This document shows, piece after piece, positions 50,074 through 64,000 of a stretch of 64,000 nt of DNA. The notes under the pieces are model-generated. The model did not search any database. It saw only the letters and a list, made by a program, of their open reading frames with translations, and was not told the DNA's origin. Within the stretch, counting starts at the first letter, position 1. Every line of letters begins with the position of its first letter. Source of the DNA: Callipepla californica brunnescens (taxonomy: Eukaryota; Chordata; Aves; Galliformes; Odontophoridae). Both the position numbers and the translations under genes were made by a program. The stretch covers positions 7,994,001 to 8,058,000 of the forward strand of contig JALIRH010000030.1 of the NCBI GenBank assembly GCA_023055505.1, given 5' to 3'.

Positions 50074-50593
50074 GAATAAGGGGTGGAATGTCGTGGTTTT
50101 ATGATTTTTTGGTACTGGTATTCCACATCATGGCATCATGTGGTGCATTGGGAGTCAGGGAGAACTACATTCCCCAGAGGACTTTTGCAATGCTTTGTAT
50201 TTTTTCACGTGTTTTCCGCTCAGAGGGAACAGATAAAAACTCTCTGCAGTCACGGGACGTTCTCTCTCTTTCCTCTAGGATCACTTAGGAGTGGGTGCTC
50301 GCTGCCGCCCACCTTCAGCGTTAGCGTAAGGCCTTCGGTTTATCGGGCACTCTCTCTCTCTCATTTTGTTTGATTCATTGGGCTTAATTCCAAATTGTAT
50401 TTCATTATATTGTGTTATTTACTTCTGATGTCTTATTTAGTAAATTAGCTTTTCCCCCTCAGACCATTGCCGCTGTTTTGTTTTGGGGCTTATCTTCCTT
50501 TTTTCCCCTTCCCCCTGTCTGGGGTGTGAGCCTGTGGGTCTCCTTCCTCAGTTGTTGCGGTGCCAGGCCAAGCCGGCTCACAGACCCCTGACA
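50074..50593 (+). repeat. Polypurine tract and 3' LTR of ERV-B
   Basis: gaataaggggtggaa (50074-50088) is followed by the LTR 50089-50593, TGTCGTGG to CCCCTGACA, 505 bp. It is shorter than the 5' LTR mainly in the poly-T and (ct)n runs. Confidence 0.88.
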
Positions 50594-50905
50594 GTTGTAT
50601 CATTGCACCCATGAAATGAGTCCCTTGGTCGCTCTCAATGACTTGTAGTGTCCCATAGGCAGCCATCGATCTCGTGAGCACCTTAATGGTATATGCCTGG
50701 TTGGCTTTTGGTACTGGATAGGCCTGCATTAGCCCACTCGCAGTGTCAACACAGGTTAGGGCATATCTCACTCCCTCAGATAGAGGGAGGGGCCCAATAT
50801 AATCAACCTGCCATCGCTGTAGAGGATTGTGTCCTCTAGCAAGATGGGCTGTAGTTTCAGGCAACGACCTCGGTCTCATTCTGGAGCAGGCATCACAGTC
50901 TCTCA
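50594..50905 (-). pseudogene. pol: Inverted integrase fragment, probably the missing part of ERV-C
   Basis: On - it reads RDCDACSRMRPRS (zinc-binding C-terminal half), then QVDYIGPLPL and VIESDQGTHFMGAM (first two catalytic Asp). It runs into the ERV-B LTR before the Glu. Its first 13 bp (gagactgtgatgc) repeat the last 13 bp of ERV-C at 44217-44229 in inverted orientation, so the two pieces overlap at the motif RDCDA. Confidence 0.75.
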
Positions 50906-51022
50906 AGCACACCCTCACCACCTTACTTTCTGAAAGATGTGTTGCCTGGGGGTCCTGAATCTCTCAACTACTACTCAAACCCCATTTCTCTTGGTGGTCT
51001 TCTCTCTAGAACCCCCTCACCA

Positions 51023-51447
51023 TGTTATTTCTGGGAAAAAGAACCCGTTGCACACATGGGTCATCTCCATAACTGCATGTGGGGAACTACTCGGGGATCC
51101 CCTCACCCTTACTCTCCGTACGTGACAAGCTTCTGTCACGCTTTCGCAGGGGCAGTACAAAGGAATGCATTGCTGCAATGCAGGGAACATGCAGCTGGTC
51201 CCGATGGAGCCTGGATTGGGGGGAGCTCCCTGAGAATCACTCAGTGTGATGTTAGAAAGCAGCATCCCTTTATTCCTCACGGTGCGCACTGGGCGTCTTG
51301 ACAAGCAAGCGCACCCTCTCAGAGTTCAGGTTCTGCATTTGAACCGTTCAGACAGACATCTGCTGTACGCTGGCATACATAGCCCTTCTTTTTCAAGGTC
51401 TCACAGGTATGTGCTAATGTCCCTTTGGGCATGCTCAGTGGTATTCA
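51023..51447 (-). mobile_element. Solo LTR-like insertion (425 bp), copy in unit 4
   Basis: It has the same ends and length as 7695-8119, with few substitutions. It arose before the unit 1/unit 4 duplication or was spread by it. Confidence 0.5.
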
Positions 51448-52261
51448 GGGTTGAGTGCCCACCGACTTCTTCCCTTTTTCCACCATCAGCTTCATCCCTG
51501 AAACCTCTGACTCACTTGCATCCACTTTTTCCCAGTTTGGAAGATTCCCATTGATTATGAGACCACAGCACACAGCTTTTAAAAACAGTGTATATGGAAC
51601 CTGAGCAAAATGTGCTTGCATGTATTGAGGCAATAAAGTATTCTATTGTGACTCCAGTGTTTCTTGTGAGGCAAAACCATTGAGGCAGAAAATAAAATTC
51701 AATTACGTTCCCAGTGCAGAATTACTGGGACTGTTCACCCACAAAAGCTGAAATGGAAAGCTTTAGAAGTAGCACATATGCATTCTTTTTGCTAAGGTAG
51801 TATACCAGTTCTTCAACTAATGTATTAATCCCTATGGCTAAGAAAACCAACCTATATCACCTGTACACAAACTCCCATGTATGCTGAGAGCAGTTCCTTC
51901 TGGGTGGCCTTACAGACTGTAGATATACACCAGCGAACATCAGAGCCGGCCCACGTACAGTAGAGATGGTCACCATGCTCACGCCTTCAAAGGAAGACCT
52001 AACAGAGAAACCAGGAGAAGTGGTTAGGACAAAACTCAACCAGCTGCAGGGAGATGCTGTCCTCTGGACCAGGGCAGACAGTGATTGCCTCTTGCTGAGA
52101 CATGCTCAGGGCTGAGAGGAGTTAATGGAAAGAAATAAACAGTAAGTAGAGATGCCTGAGGACACGGATGTGCAAATGTCCCGAGCAAAGGAAACAAAGA
52201 CACCGCAGAAAGCAATGCTTCATTAGCATAACAAAACTCAGCCCCCACCCTTCTTTAACTG

Positions 52262-52563
52262 CCCCCTTTACTCCCTCCCCTCCTCCTGTCCCCGGGAGCA
52301 GATGTGAGCTGGGAATGAGCAGTGAAACTGCCCGAGGCCTGGCAGCCGGCTCGGGGCGTGCTCGCTGTGGCACCTGAGCCTGTGCTGAAGCAGCCAGAGC
52401 CTGGCTGGAAGCCATCCGGGCAGCACCGCGGTGGCAGGAGGTGCACCAAGGCCGTCCTGCGGCCAGCTCCGGGCTGAGGGCACTCGGCATCCTGTGCTCT
52501 GCGCGACTCCAAGGAGCCCGGTTGCCTGCAACAGAGCTGGGAGCAGCCTGCTCTGCACCCAAG
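52262..52563 (+). promoter_or_regulatory. GC-rich promoter/first exon of KZFP-4
   Basis: This is the conserved block with its donor after 52563 (cacccaag|gtaggtgccc) and the short upstream ORF at 52315-52377. Confidence 0.6.
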
Positions 52564-56217
<3,654 letters not shown>

Positions 56218-57153
56218 AAGCACCTTCTGAATATGAGAACCTTCAGAAGCAGTTCCAGCCACGTTTCCTACCAGCACATGCACACTGCAGACAGAGCCTG
56301 CAATGCCCCAGACATGGAATAGCTTCAACCAGAGCCACAGCCTGGTTACCCACTGTGGCTGTGTGTGGTGATGAACCACACACTTCCCTTTTACCAACCG
56401 CGAGATGAGCTCCAACCACTGCTCGAACCCGGATCATGTAGAAAGGGATCCACTCAGGGCAGGGACCACAGAAATGCCAGCACCGCAGGAAGAGCTTCAT
56501 CCAGAGCTCTGTCCACGTTGAATATTGCCCAGTGCTCGTGAGGGGAATGCCCTGCAATCGTCTGTGCTGCAGGAAGAATTTCTCTCAGGGTGACTTCTCA
56601 TTTGTCATCGCAAAACCCCCAGTACTGTGACCTCGAGAATGCTGGAGAACTCAGCATGAGAGAGACCCAGATGCTTCTCCCCCCACAGGAAGAGTTTGCA
56701 AAGGAGATTGCTTTGCTGGAACCCTCTGCAGAAGGGAATTATCCCCGGAGTTTCAGATCACCTCAAAGGAGATCTCAAAGGAGATGGCTTCACTAGTTAC
56801 CTCTGCAGAAATGACTTTATCCAGAAGATTCTGATGGCCTTTCCTTCCGAACAAAAGATATTCTCTCACCATGCCTTCTTTTCTCCTCTGCTCTTCCTGC
56901 AAGCAGCTTTTGCATGCCATCTCCTAAGGAAAATCAGCTGTGTACGGATGTTCTGTGTGTCTGTGTGCATGTGCTGCTCTCAGAAGTTTCTGAGTGCACT
57001 GATGCATGAAATACAAGTGTCAGGAAAGCAGTAACGTGGCTCGTGGAATTGTTCTGAAAATATCCTGTAGTTGAAGGGGAAGGGGGTGAATAAAGTAGGA
57101 GAGTTGTTCTGGAGCAAATCTCAATGTATCTTGCTTTTTGTTCTAAAAATAAA
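56218..57153 (+). terminator. KZFP-4 3'UTR and poly(A) signals
   Basis: AATAAA is at 57089-57094 and 57148-57153. Finger-like remnants (CQHRRKSFIQSS type, 56470-56590) sit between stop and signal as in unit 1. Confidence 0.6.
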
Positions 57154-58431
57154 AGACCACTTGTGGATTGAGGAATGGTACAAGGAAGTTTGATTTTCAT
57201 GCTGACTCCAGTCCACTGTTTGCAACACAGGGAGGCATTTCTTTCACACAAGCAATGTCATTCTTTTTCACAGAATTGCACATTGCCTCTACTCCTCTTC
57301 CCAAAAGATTTCACAGGAGCTCAAAGCAGCTGTGAGACACCAAGCTTTGCTTGGCTCCACTAGATCTAATAAAAGCTGAGCTTGTTTCTCCCAAGTGCAG
57401 CATCCCATGTCTCAGGAGGTGGTGGGAGCAGAAGGCAGTGCAAACCCACAGGGTGCACAAGCAGCTTATCCCCGCAGCACAGAGATTTCAGTGTGCTCCC
57501 CAGTGCATGCTTGCCTCTTTTCTGAGCTTGAAGGTCTTTGATGTGACCTTGGAAATCATCTGGAAGAACTCGCGCAGAAGGGCCATCACATTTGCTGGGC
57601 TCTTCTCAAGCTGCAGTGCTTGGACTGCAGTTTGCAGGAAGTGGAGTTTGACTTTGGTGAGCTGGTGAAGCCAGCAGGAGCCTGCCCATGTCCTCAGGAG
57701 CTGTGAGTTTCTTTGTAGGATCCGTGAGCACTCCCTGCGAACCACAAGGAGATGATGCTTGCAGTATGGAGGAGCGCTGCTTCCTCCATCTCAGGGAGCA
57801 GGGGCCTGGTGTGGTGCAGGAGAGGTAGAGCAGGGCCCTGGGGGTTGGAGGAACACACAGCTCCAAGGAAAATGCGTGGCGAAGAAGCAAGCAGCTGGGA
57901 GGCTTAAGAATCCCCAGCAACATGAGATAGCAGCCCAACCAAGAGCTGGAATGATGATTTATTTTTCAACTGCATCCAATTAATTCCTATCCTATGGCAC
58001 TGCTCATGCGTTTCCCCTCTCCTTTCAGATTTCCCCAAGAAGCGTTCTCATTATTGTCTATTTTCATCTTATATCACTGTGTTCTCAGAAATGCTGATTT
58101 TGCTTTCCTAGATAAAGCAAACAAACAAACAAACACAGTGAGGTCGGTTTTCCATTTTACTCACTGAAATATTATTAAAAATTAACTGATGATTTCACTC
58201 CCGCATATTTTGTCAAATACACAATGTCTAGCTGCATTAGGGGATGGAAAAATCACTTTTTTTCCTCTCTCCCTGTACCTTCTTTCCCTGTGCTTTGGGG
58301 AAGGTAAACCTTCTGTAGTGGATATGAGTACCTACAGAGCTATGACTACAGTGCGCAGTCAGAAGGAACAGGAGCGTTTCCAATGCCAAAATAGGTTGTT
58401 TTCCTTGTGGTGGTAGCATGGTGGTTTAAAC
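57154..58431 (+). other. 3' flank of unit 4
   Basis: This aligns with unit 1 to about 58070. Beyond that is unassigned sequence with an (aaac)n run at 58117-58135. No gene is supported. Confidence 0.5.
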
Positions 58432-58578
58432 GGTTTACCAGGCTGGTTTGGCCCGGTTCTGTGACGATTGGTGCGGGGGACCCACGGACTCACTCCCCAG
58501 GAAAGGGGAAGGAGGAGAGGGAAAAGGGAGAAGGGAGGTGGGATTAAAAACAAAACAGCAGCAACGACCTGAGGTGGA
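58432..58578 (-). repeat. LTR R/U5 fragment of the ERV-A/B family
   Basis: On - it runs from ccacctcaggtcgttgctgc to ccgggccaaaccagcctgg, matching the U5 variant of the ERV-A 3' LTR (6245-6380). It lies directly 5' of the U1 copy. Confidence 0.75.
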
Positions 58579-58580
58579 AA

Positions 58581-58730
58581 GGCAGGGGAGACACCATAAT
58601 CAGGCAGGTGGTTTTCCTAGGGCGAGGCTCATCCCCTGCTCTCTGGGTGTGCTGACCCCTGTGATTTCCTCAAATGCGGGAAACTCGACTGCATAATTTG
58701 TGATAGTGGGGGACTGCGTTCGCACTCTCC
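58581..58730 (+). ncRNA. U1 snRNA-derived copy, 5'-truncated, fused to an ERV LTR
   Basis: About 150 nt follow U1 snRNA: ggcaggggaga, gtggttttcct, agggcgaggctcat, tgctgacccctg, gggaaactcgactgcataat (Sm-site region, aatttgtga) and gggggactgcgttcgc. The first ten bases of U1 (the 5' splice-site-pairing end) are absent. The loops bound by U1-70K and U1A are altered, so this is not a functional U1 gene. Its 3' end meets, after tatt, the same CCAAAAA that borders LTR ends elsewhere in the window. Confidence 0.85.
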
Positions 58731-58741
58731 TATTCCAAAAA

Positions 58742-59274
58742 TGTCAAGGGTTTGTGGGCTGGTTCTGCCTGGTTCTGCGACAACTGAGGAAGGAGACCCA
58801 CAGGCCCACAGCCCGGACAAGGGGAAGGGGGAAAGGGAGAAGGGAAAAAAGGAGATGAGCCCCGAAACAAAACAGCGGCAACGATCTGAGGAGGAAAAGC
58901 TAATTTACTAAATAAGATATTAGGAAGTAAAATAACACAATATAATACAATACAATTGGAATTAAGCCCAATGAATCAAGCAAAATGAGCAAGAGAGAGA
59001 GAGAGAGAGAGAGTGAGTGCCCGATAAACCGAAGGCCTTACGCTAACGCTGAAGGCGGACGGCAGCGGGCACCCACTCCTAAGTGGTCCTAGAGGAAAGA
59101 GAGTGCATCCTGTGACCGCAGAGAGTTTTTATCTGTTCCCTCTGAGCGGAAAACACGTAAAAAATACAAAGCATTACAAAGTACTCTGGGGAATGTAGTT
59201 CTCTTTGACTCTTAATGCACTACATGATGTTATGAAGTGGAATACCAGTACCAAAAAATCATAAAACCATGACA
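58742..59274 (-). repeat. 3' LTR of ERV-E
   Basis: On - it runs TGTCATGG (59274) to CCCTTGACA (58742). The polypurine tract is just upstream (59275-59289), and a (ga)n run lies at 58992-59013. Confidence 0.85.
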
Positions 59275-61309
59275 TTCCACCCCTTATTCCACATTACTAT
59301 GTCATGCTTGATACATACAGAAGAACAATGATTAACATGCATTAGATACACACACACAACATATATACACGTATATACATAGAATTACTGAAGGCGGTCT
59401 CCAGACATCAAATTCCCTTGTGGTACACAGTGAACATCCCCATTCTTCTGCATCACCCGCCAGGTAGACCCAGGTCCCTGAGCAAAGACAGTTCCACGGA
59501 GAGGTTTGCCCTCTCCAGAAGCTGGAAGGACCCAAACTGCTTTGCCCAACATGTTCTTTACATGTACTACAGGGACCTTATCTCCCTCTACAGTAGGCAG
59601 AGAGCTGGATTGGGCAGGACCATCGCGACTGATGGATCCTTGAGTGTTGACTCACCAGGTGGCTTCTGACACATTTTTCTCCCAGTGCTTAAATGTTCCA
59701 CCACCCATTGCTTTCAACATTGTTTTTAACAATCTTTTGTACCTTTCAATTTTACCAGAAGCTGGTGCATGATAGGGGATATGATAAATCCACTCAATGC
59801 CATGATCTTTGGCCCAAGTATTTACAAGAGAATTTTTAAAATGAGTTCCATTATCAGACTCAATTTTTTCTGGAGTACCATGTCACCACAGGACTTGTGT
59901 CTCGAGACCTAGAATGGTGTTTCGGGCGGTAGCATGGGGTACTGCATATGTTTCAAGCCACCCAGTAGTTGCTTCCACCATGGTGAGCACATAACGCTTA
60001 CCATTGCGAGTTCGTGGCAAGGTGATATAATCAACCTGCCACGCCTCCCCATATTTATACTTCTGCCATCGCCCTTCCTGCCAGAGAGGTTTCATCCTCT
60101 TGGCCTGTTTAATTATGGCACATGTATCACAGTCATGGATAACCTGTGCAATGGCACCCATAGTTAAGTCCACCCCTCGGTCTCTAGCCTACTTATATGT
60201 TGCATCCCTTCCTTGATGGCCTGAGGTCTCATGGGCCCACCGAGCTAAACATAACTCTCCTTTGTTCTGCCAGTCCAAGTCTATTTGAGACACCTCAATT
60301 TTGGCTGCTTGATCTACCTGATGGTTCTTTTTCTGCTCTTCAGTAGCTCGATTCCTGGGCACATGAACATCTATGTGACGCACCTTTACACCCAACCTTT
60401 TTGTTCGGACAGCAATGTCTTTCCACAGTTCTGCAGCCCAGATAGGTTTGCCCTTCCGTTGCCAGTTGTTTTGTTCCCACTGCTGCAACCACCCCCATAA
60501 AGCGCTTGCCACCATCCAAGAGTCAGTATGAAGATACAGCATTGGCCACCTCTCCCATTCAGCCACATCTAAGGCCAGTTGGACAGCCTTTACCTCTGCA
60601 AATTGACTCGATTCTCCTTCTACTTCAGTGGCCTCTGCTACTCGTCGTGTGGGGCTCCACACAGCAGCCCTCCATCTGAGATGTTTCCTAACAATACGAC
60701 ACGATCCATCAGTAAAGAGGGCATATGTCTTTTCATTTTCTGTTAGTTCATTATATGGTGGGGCCTCTTTTGCGCGTGGTACCTCCTCTGCTGGTGTTGT
60801 TCCAAATTTCTTGCCTTCAGGCCAGTCCATGATCTCCTCTAACATCCCTGGACGGCTGAGGTTTCCCATCCGAGCTTGCTGAGTAATCAGCGCAATCCAC
60901 TTACTCCAAGTGGCATCGGTAGCATGATGGGTGGAGGGAACCTTTCCTTTGAACATCCAATTCAGCATTGGCAATCGACGTGCCTGGAGGAGCTGCGTCT
61001 CAGTGCCAATTACTTCAGAGGCAGCCCGAACTCCCTCGTATGCTGCCAAGATCTCCTTCTCAGTTGGAGTGTAGCACTCCTCCGAACTCCTGTACGCTCT
61101 GCTCCAAAATCCCAGAGGTCGGCCTCGGGTCTCCCCAGAGGCTCTTTGCCACACTCCAAGTGGGGCCTTTCTCTCAGGCAGCAGTGTATAGCATGTTCTT
61201 TATGTCCTGTCCCATCCGTACTGGCCCCAGGGCCACAGCATGGGCTATCTCCTGTTTAATCTGCTCAAAGGCCTGCTGCTGTTCAGGACCCCATGCAAAA
61301 TTATTCTTA
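59275..61309 (-). pseudogene. pol: ERV-E pol: RT connection, RNase H, integrase (broken)
   Basis: This is the ERV-A/B family on -. RNase H (61154-60189) has LFTDGSC, QFAEVKAV, HTDSWMVASAL and HQVDQAA. Integrase starts HETSGHQGRD, has a stop near 60187 as in ERV-B, then QVDYITLP (60173-59883). The rest, with ASGKIERYK-type core and the C-terminus, is broken between 59340 and 59880. CR1-2 interrupts the upstream side at 61309. Confidence 0.85.
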
Positions 61310-64000
61310 GATTCATAGATTCATAGATTCATTAGGTTGGAAAGGACCTACAAGATCATCTAGTCCAACCATTCTCACACCAGCATCCCTACTCATCAAG
61401 CTACTAAATCAAATCCCTTAGCACCTCATCTAAACGCTTCTTGAACAGCGCTAGGGATGGTGCCTCAACCACCTGCCTTGGGAGGCCATTCCAGTGCCGG
61501 ACCACTCTCTCAGAGAAAAATTTTTTCCTCAAATCTAATATAAATCTTCCCCGGCACAACCTGTGGCCATTCCCTCTTGTCCTGTCATTAGTTACCTGGG
61601 AGAAGAGGCCGACTCCCTCCTCACCACAGCCTTCCTTCAGGAAGTGGTAGAGTGCGATGAGGTCTCCTCTGAGCCTCCTTTTCTCCAGACTAAACAATCC
61701 CAGCTCCCTCAGCTGCTCCTCGTAAGACTTGTGCTCCAGACCCCTCACCAGTTTTGTTGCCCTTCTCTGAACATGCTCCAGGGCCTCGATGTCTTTCTTG
61801 TAGCGAGGGGCCCAAAACTGAACACAGTACTCGAGGTGTGGCCGCATCAGAGCTGAGTACAGGGGGATGATCACCTCCCTGCTCCTGCTGGCCACACTAT
61901 TCCTAATACAGGCCAGGATGCCATTGGCCTTCTTGGCCACCTGCGCACACTGCCGGCTCATATCGAGCCGAGCATCAACCAACACCCCCAGGTCCTTTTC
62001 CTCTATAAACTCCTCCAGCCATTCTGCCCCAAGCCTATAGCATTGCATGGGGTTATTGTGGCCAAAGTGCAGGACCCGGCACTTGGCCTTATTGAACCTC
62101 ATCCCATTGACCTCAGCCCAACTGTCTAGCCTATCCAGATCCCGCTGAAGGGCCTCCCTACCCTCAGGCAGATCAACACATCCTCCCAACTTGGTGTCAT
62201 CCGCAAACTTACTGAGGGTACACTCAATCCCCTCATCCAGGTCATCAATAAAGATATTAAACAAGACGGGCCCCAATACCGACCCTTGGGGGACACCACT
62301 CGTGACAGGACGCCAGCTGGACTTGACTCCATTAACCACTACCCGCTGGGCACGGCCCTCTAGCCAATTCTCAACCCAGAGAAGAGTGAACCTGTCCACA
62401 CCATGGGCTGCCAGTTTCTGCAGGAGAATACTGTGGGAGACCCTGCCAAAGGCTTTGCTGAAATCCAGGTAGACTACATCAACAGCCTTTCCCTCATCTA
62501 CCAGTCTGGTCACCCAGTCATAGAAGGAGATGAGGTTGGACAAGCACGACCTGCCCTTTGTGAACCCGTGCTGGCTGGGTCTGATCCCCTGATTGCCATG
62601 CACGTGCCGTGTGATCTCCCTCAAGATCAATTGCTCCATAACTTTCCCTGATACCGAGGTCAGGCTGACAGGCCTGTAGTTCCCCGGATCTTCCTTACGG
62701 CCTTTCTTGTAGATGGGAGTCACATCAGCAAGCCTCCAGTCTTGCGGGACCTCTCCAGATGACCAGGAATGCTGATAGATGGCAGAAAGCGGCTTGGCAA
62801 TCACCTCTGCCAGCTCCTTCAGCACCCTTGGGTGGATCCCATCTGGCCCCATGGACTTGTGGCAGTTCAGATGGAGGAGCAGGTCTCTGACTGTCTCTGC
62901 TGGGATCACAGGGGGTGTATGATGTGCTTCGTCCCAGACTTCCAGGTCAGGGCGAGGAGTATCCTGAGGATAACTGGTCTGTCTATTAAAGACAGACGTG
63001 AAGAAGGCATTGAGAACCTCAGCCTTTTCCTTATCCTCTGTGGTTACATTCCCTGCCGCATCAAGTAAAGGAGGGAAATTCTCCTTAGTTCTTCTTTTAC
63101 TGTTAATATATTTATAAAAGGATATTTTGTTCTCCTTTACTGCAGTAGCCAGTCTAAGTTCAAGCTGGGCTTTTGCATTTCTAACTTCCTGCCTGCAAAT
63201 CTTGGCAAGTTCCCTGTAGTCTCCCCAAGTAGCCTGTCCCATCTTCCAGAGGACATAGACTCTCTTTTTCTCCCGGAGTCTCAACAAAAGATCCCGGTTC
63301 ATCCACACTGGCCTTTTTCCCCTCCGGCTTGACTTACGGTACTCAGGGACAGCCTGCTCCTGTGCCTTTAAGATTTCCGTCTTGAGGAGGGCCCAGGCTT
63401 CCTGGACCCCTTTACCCCTCAGGAGCGAGTCCCAAGGGACCCTTGCAACAAGCGTCCTGAACAGGTCAAAGTCTGCCCTCCGGAAGTCCAAGGCAGCAGT
63501 TTTGCTGGTCACCCTCTTGATGTCACCAAGAATAGCAAACTCTACCATTTCATGGTCACTCTGGCCAAGACGATCCCCAACCTTCACATCTCCTACTAGT
63601 CCTTCTCTGTTAGTGAAGAGCAGGTCTAGCAGGGCACCTCCCCTGGTAGGTTCCTGCACCAGCTGTGTCAGGAAGCTATCTTCCACACACTCCAGAAATC
63701 TCATGGACTGCTTCCTCTGCGCGGTATTATATTTCCAGCATACATCAGGGAAGTTGAAGTCCCCCATGAGAACTAGTGCTGGCCATCGTGCAACATCTAC
63801 TAGTTGCTTGTAGAACACCTCATCTATCTCTTCATCTTGGCTAGGCGGTCTATAACAGAGCCCCACCACGATGTCACTCCTACAGACCATCCCCCTGATC
63901 CTTACCCACAGACACTCCACTTGGTCGTTTCCAACCTCAAGCTATTCAACATCAAGACACTCTTTGATATAGAGAGCTATGCCACCACCCTTTCTTCCCC
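61310..64000 (-). mobile_element. CR1-2: young CR1 inserted in ERV-E, cut by window edge
   Basis: The 3' end has gattcata-type octamers at 61310-61332, followed by the 3'UTR and ORF2 on -. The 5' half lies beyond the window. It is nearly identical to CR1-1. Confidence 0.9.
61404..64000 (-). pseudogene. CR1-2 ORF2: endonuclease/reverse transcriptase with one stop
   Basis: It has the same domains as CR1-1 ORF2: [41 protein letters not shown] and [11 protein letters not shown] count about 25 residue differences over 838 shared residues. A TAG at 63942-63944 replaces the GAG codon of CR1-1 in the endonuclease part. AFGRVSH replaces AFDTVSH just after the catalytic Asp of motif A. Confidence 0.85.

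Larger units (their letters stand above)
44230..50593 (+). mobile_element. ERV-B: ERVL-like provirus with both LTRs (same family as ERV-A)
   Basis: It is 6.4 kb, in the order 5' LTR, tRNA-complementary leader, gag, pro, pol, polypurine tract, 3' LTR; there is no env. Flanking bases differ (gatgc left, gttgt right), so there is no target-site duplication, consistent with a rearrangement at its edges. Breaks seen are a TGA in gag, one frameshift in RT and two nonsense codons in integrase. The LTRs differ mainly in simple-repeat lengths plus scattered substitutions. Confidence 0.9.

Noticed and set aside
50490..50593. Continuation of the inverted integrase frame into the LTR
   Set aside because: The last codons of that frame are read from the ERV-B LTR; the integrase match stops at 50594.
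58581..58730. A functional U1 snRNA gene
   Set aside because: The 5' end that pairs with splice sites is missing, both protein-binding loops are altered, and LTR pieces flank it in place of snRNA promoter elements.

Overview
This window is avian nuclear DNA. It carries CR1-type non-LTR retrotransposons ending in short repeats of an attcatag-type octamer, several layers of endogenous retrovirus (ERV), and four spliced, vertebrate-style KRAB zinc-finger genes. The near-absence of unique sequence, the ERV density, the nested insertions and the large inverted duplication would suit a repeat-rich compartment such as a sex chromosome, a subtelomere or a KRAB-zinc-finger cluster. The species and chromosome cannot be fixed from the sequence.

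Layout. 1-6392: an ERVL-like (class III, env-less) provirus, ERV-A, on +, entering from the left; its 3' LTR is joined tail-to-tail to an LTR on - (6400-6814). 6815-14510: duplication unit 1 with KRAB zinc-finger gene KZFP-1 (+). 14525-16988: decayed CR1 pieces. 16990-21532: a nearly complete young CR1 on - (ORF1 open, ORF2 with one early frameshift). 21533-27060: unit 2 with KZFP-2 (-, broken). 27061-27614: spacer. 27615-33290: unit 3 with KZFP-3 (+), head-to-head with unit 2. 33291-50905: a nested retroviral block. It holds an alpharetrovirus-like (class II) ERV on - whose LTR ends KZFP-3, ERV-D and ERV-C (+, related ERVL-like families), ERV-B (+, same family as ERV-A, both LTRs present) and an inverted scrap of integrase. 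50906-58070: unit 4 with KZFP-4 (+). 58432-61309: ERV-E (-), of the ERV-A/B family, whose LTR abuts a U1 snRNA copy. 61310-64000: a second young CR1 (-), cut by the window edge.

The four KZFP genes share one exon plan: a GC-rich noncoding first exon, a short exon encoding MASAHP(S/T)Q, a 127-bp KRAB-A exon, a 110/111-bp exon, and one exon with 5-8 C2H2 fingers. KZFP-1, -3 and -4 read through in frame; KZFP-2 has a 1-bp deletion and a nonsense codon. KRAB-zinc-finger proteins are known as silencers of retroelements, so genes and ERVs in one array are consistent with an arms-race locus, but no target is shown here.

The most unusual signals are at ERV leader junctions. In ERV-B the LTR is followed by the complement of an entire 76-nt tRNA-Lys(CUU) including CCA, not only an 18-nt primer site. 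In ERV-E the same LTR end and the same TTTTTGG are followed by the complement of U1 snRNA. At 6393-6399 the same seven bases lead into another LTR end. Also notable are a Gag with about 45 leucine heptads encoded by a 21-bp minisatellite, a Gag with a predicted signal-like segment plus transmembrane segment, and an unrecognised cysteine-rich ORF between pol and env.
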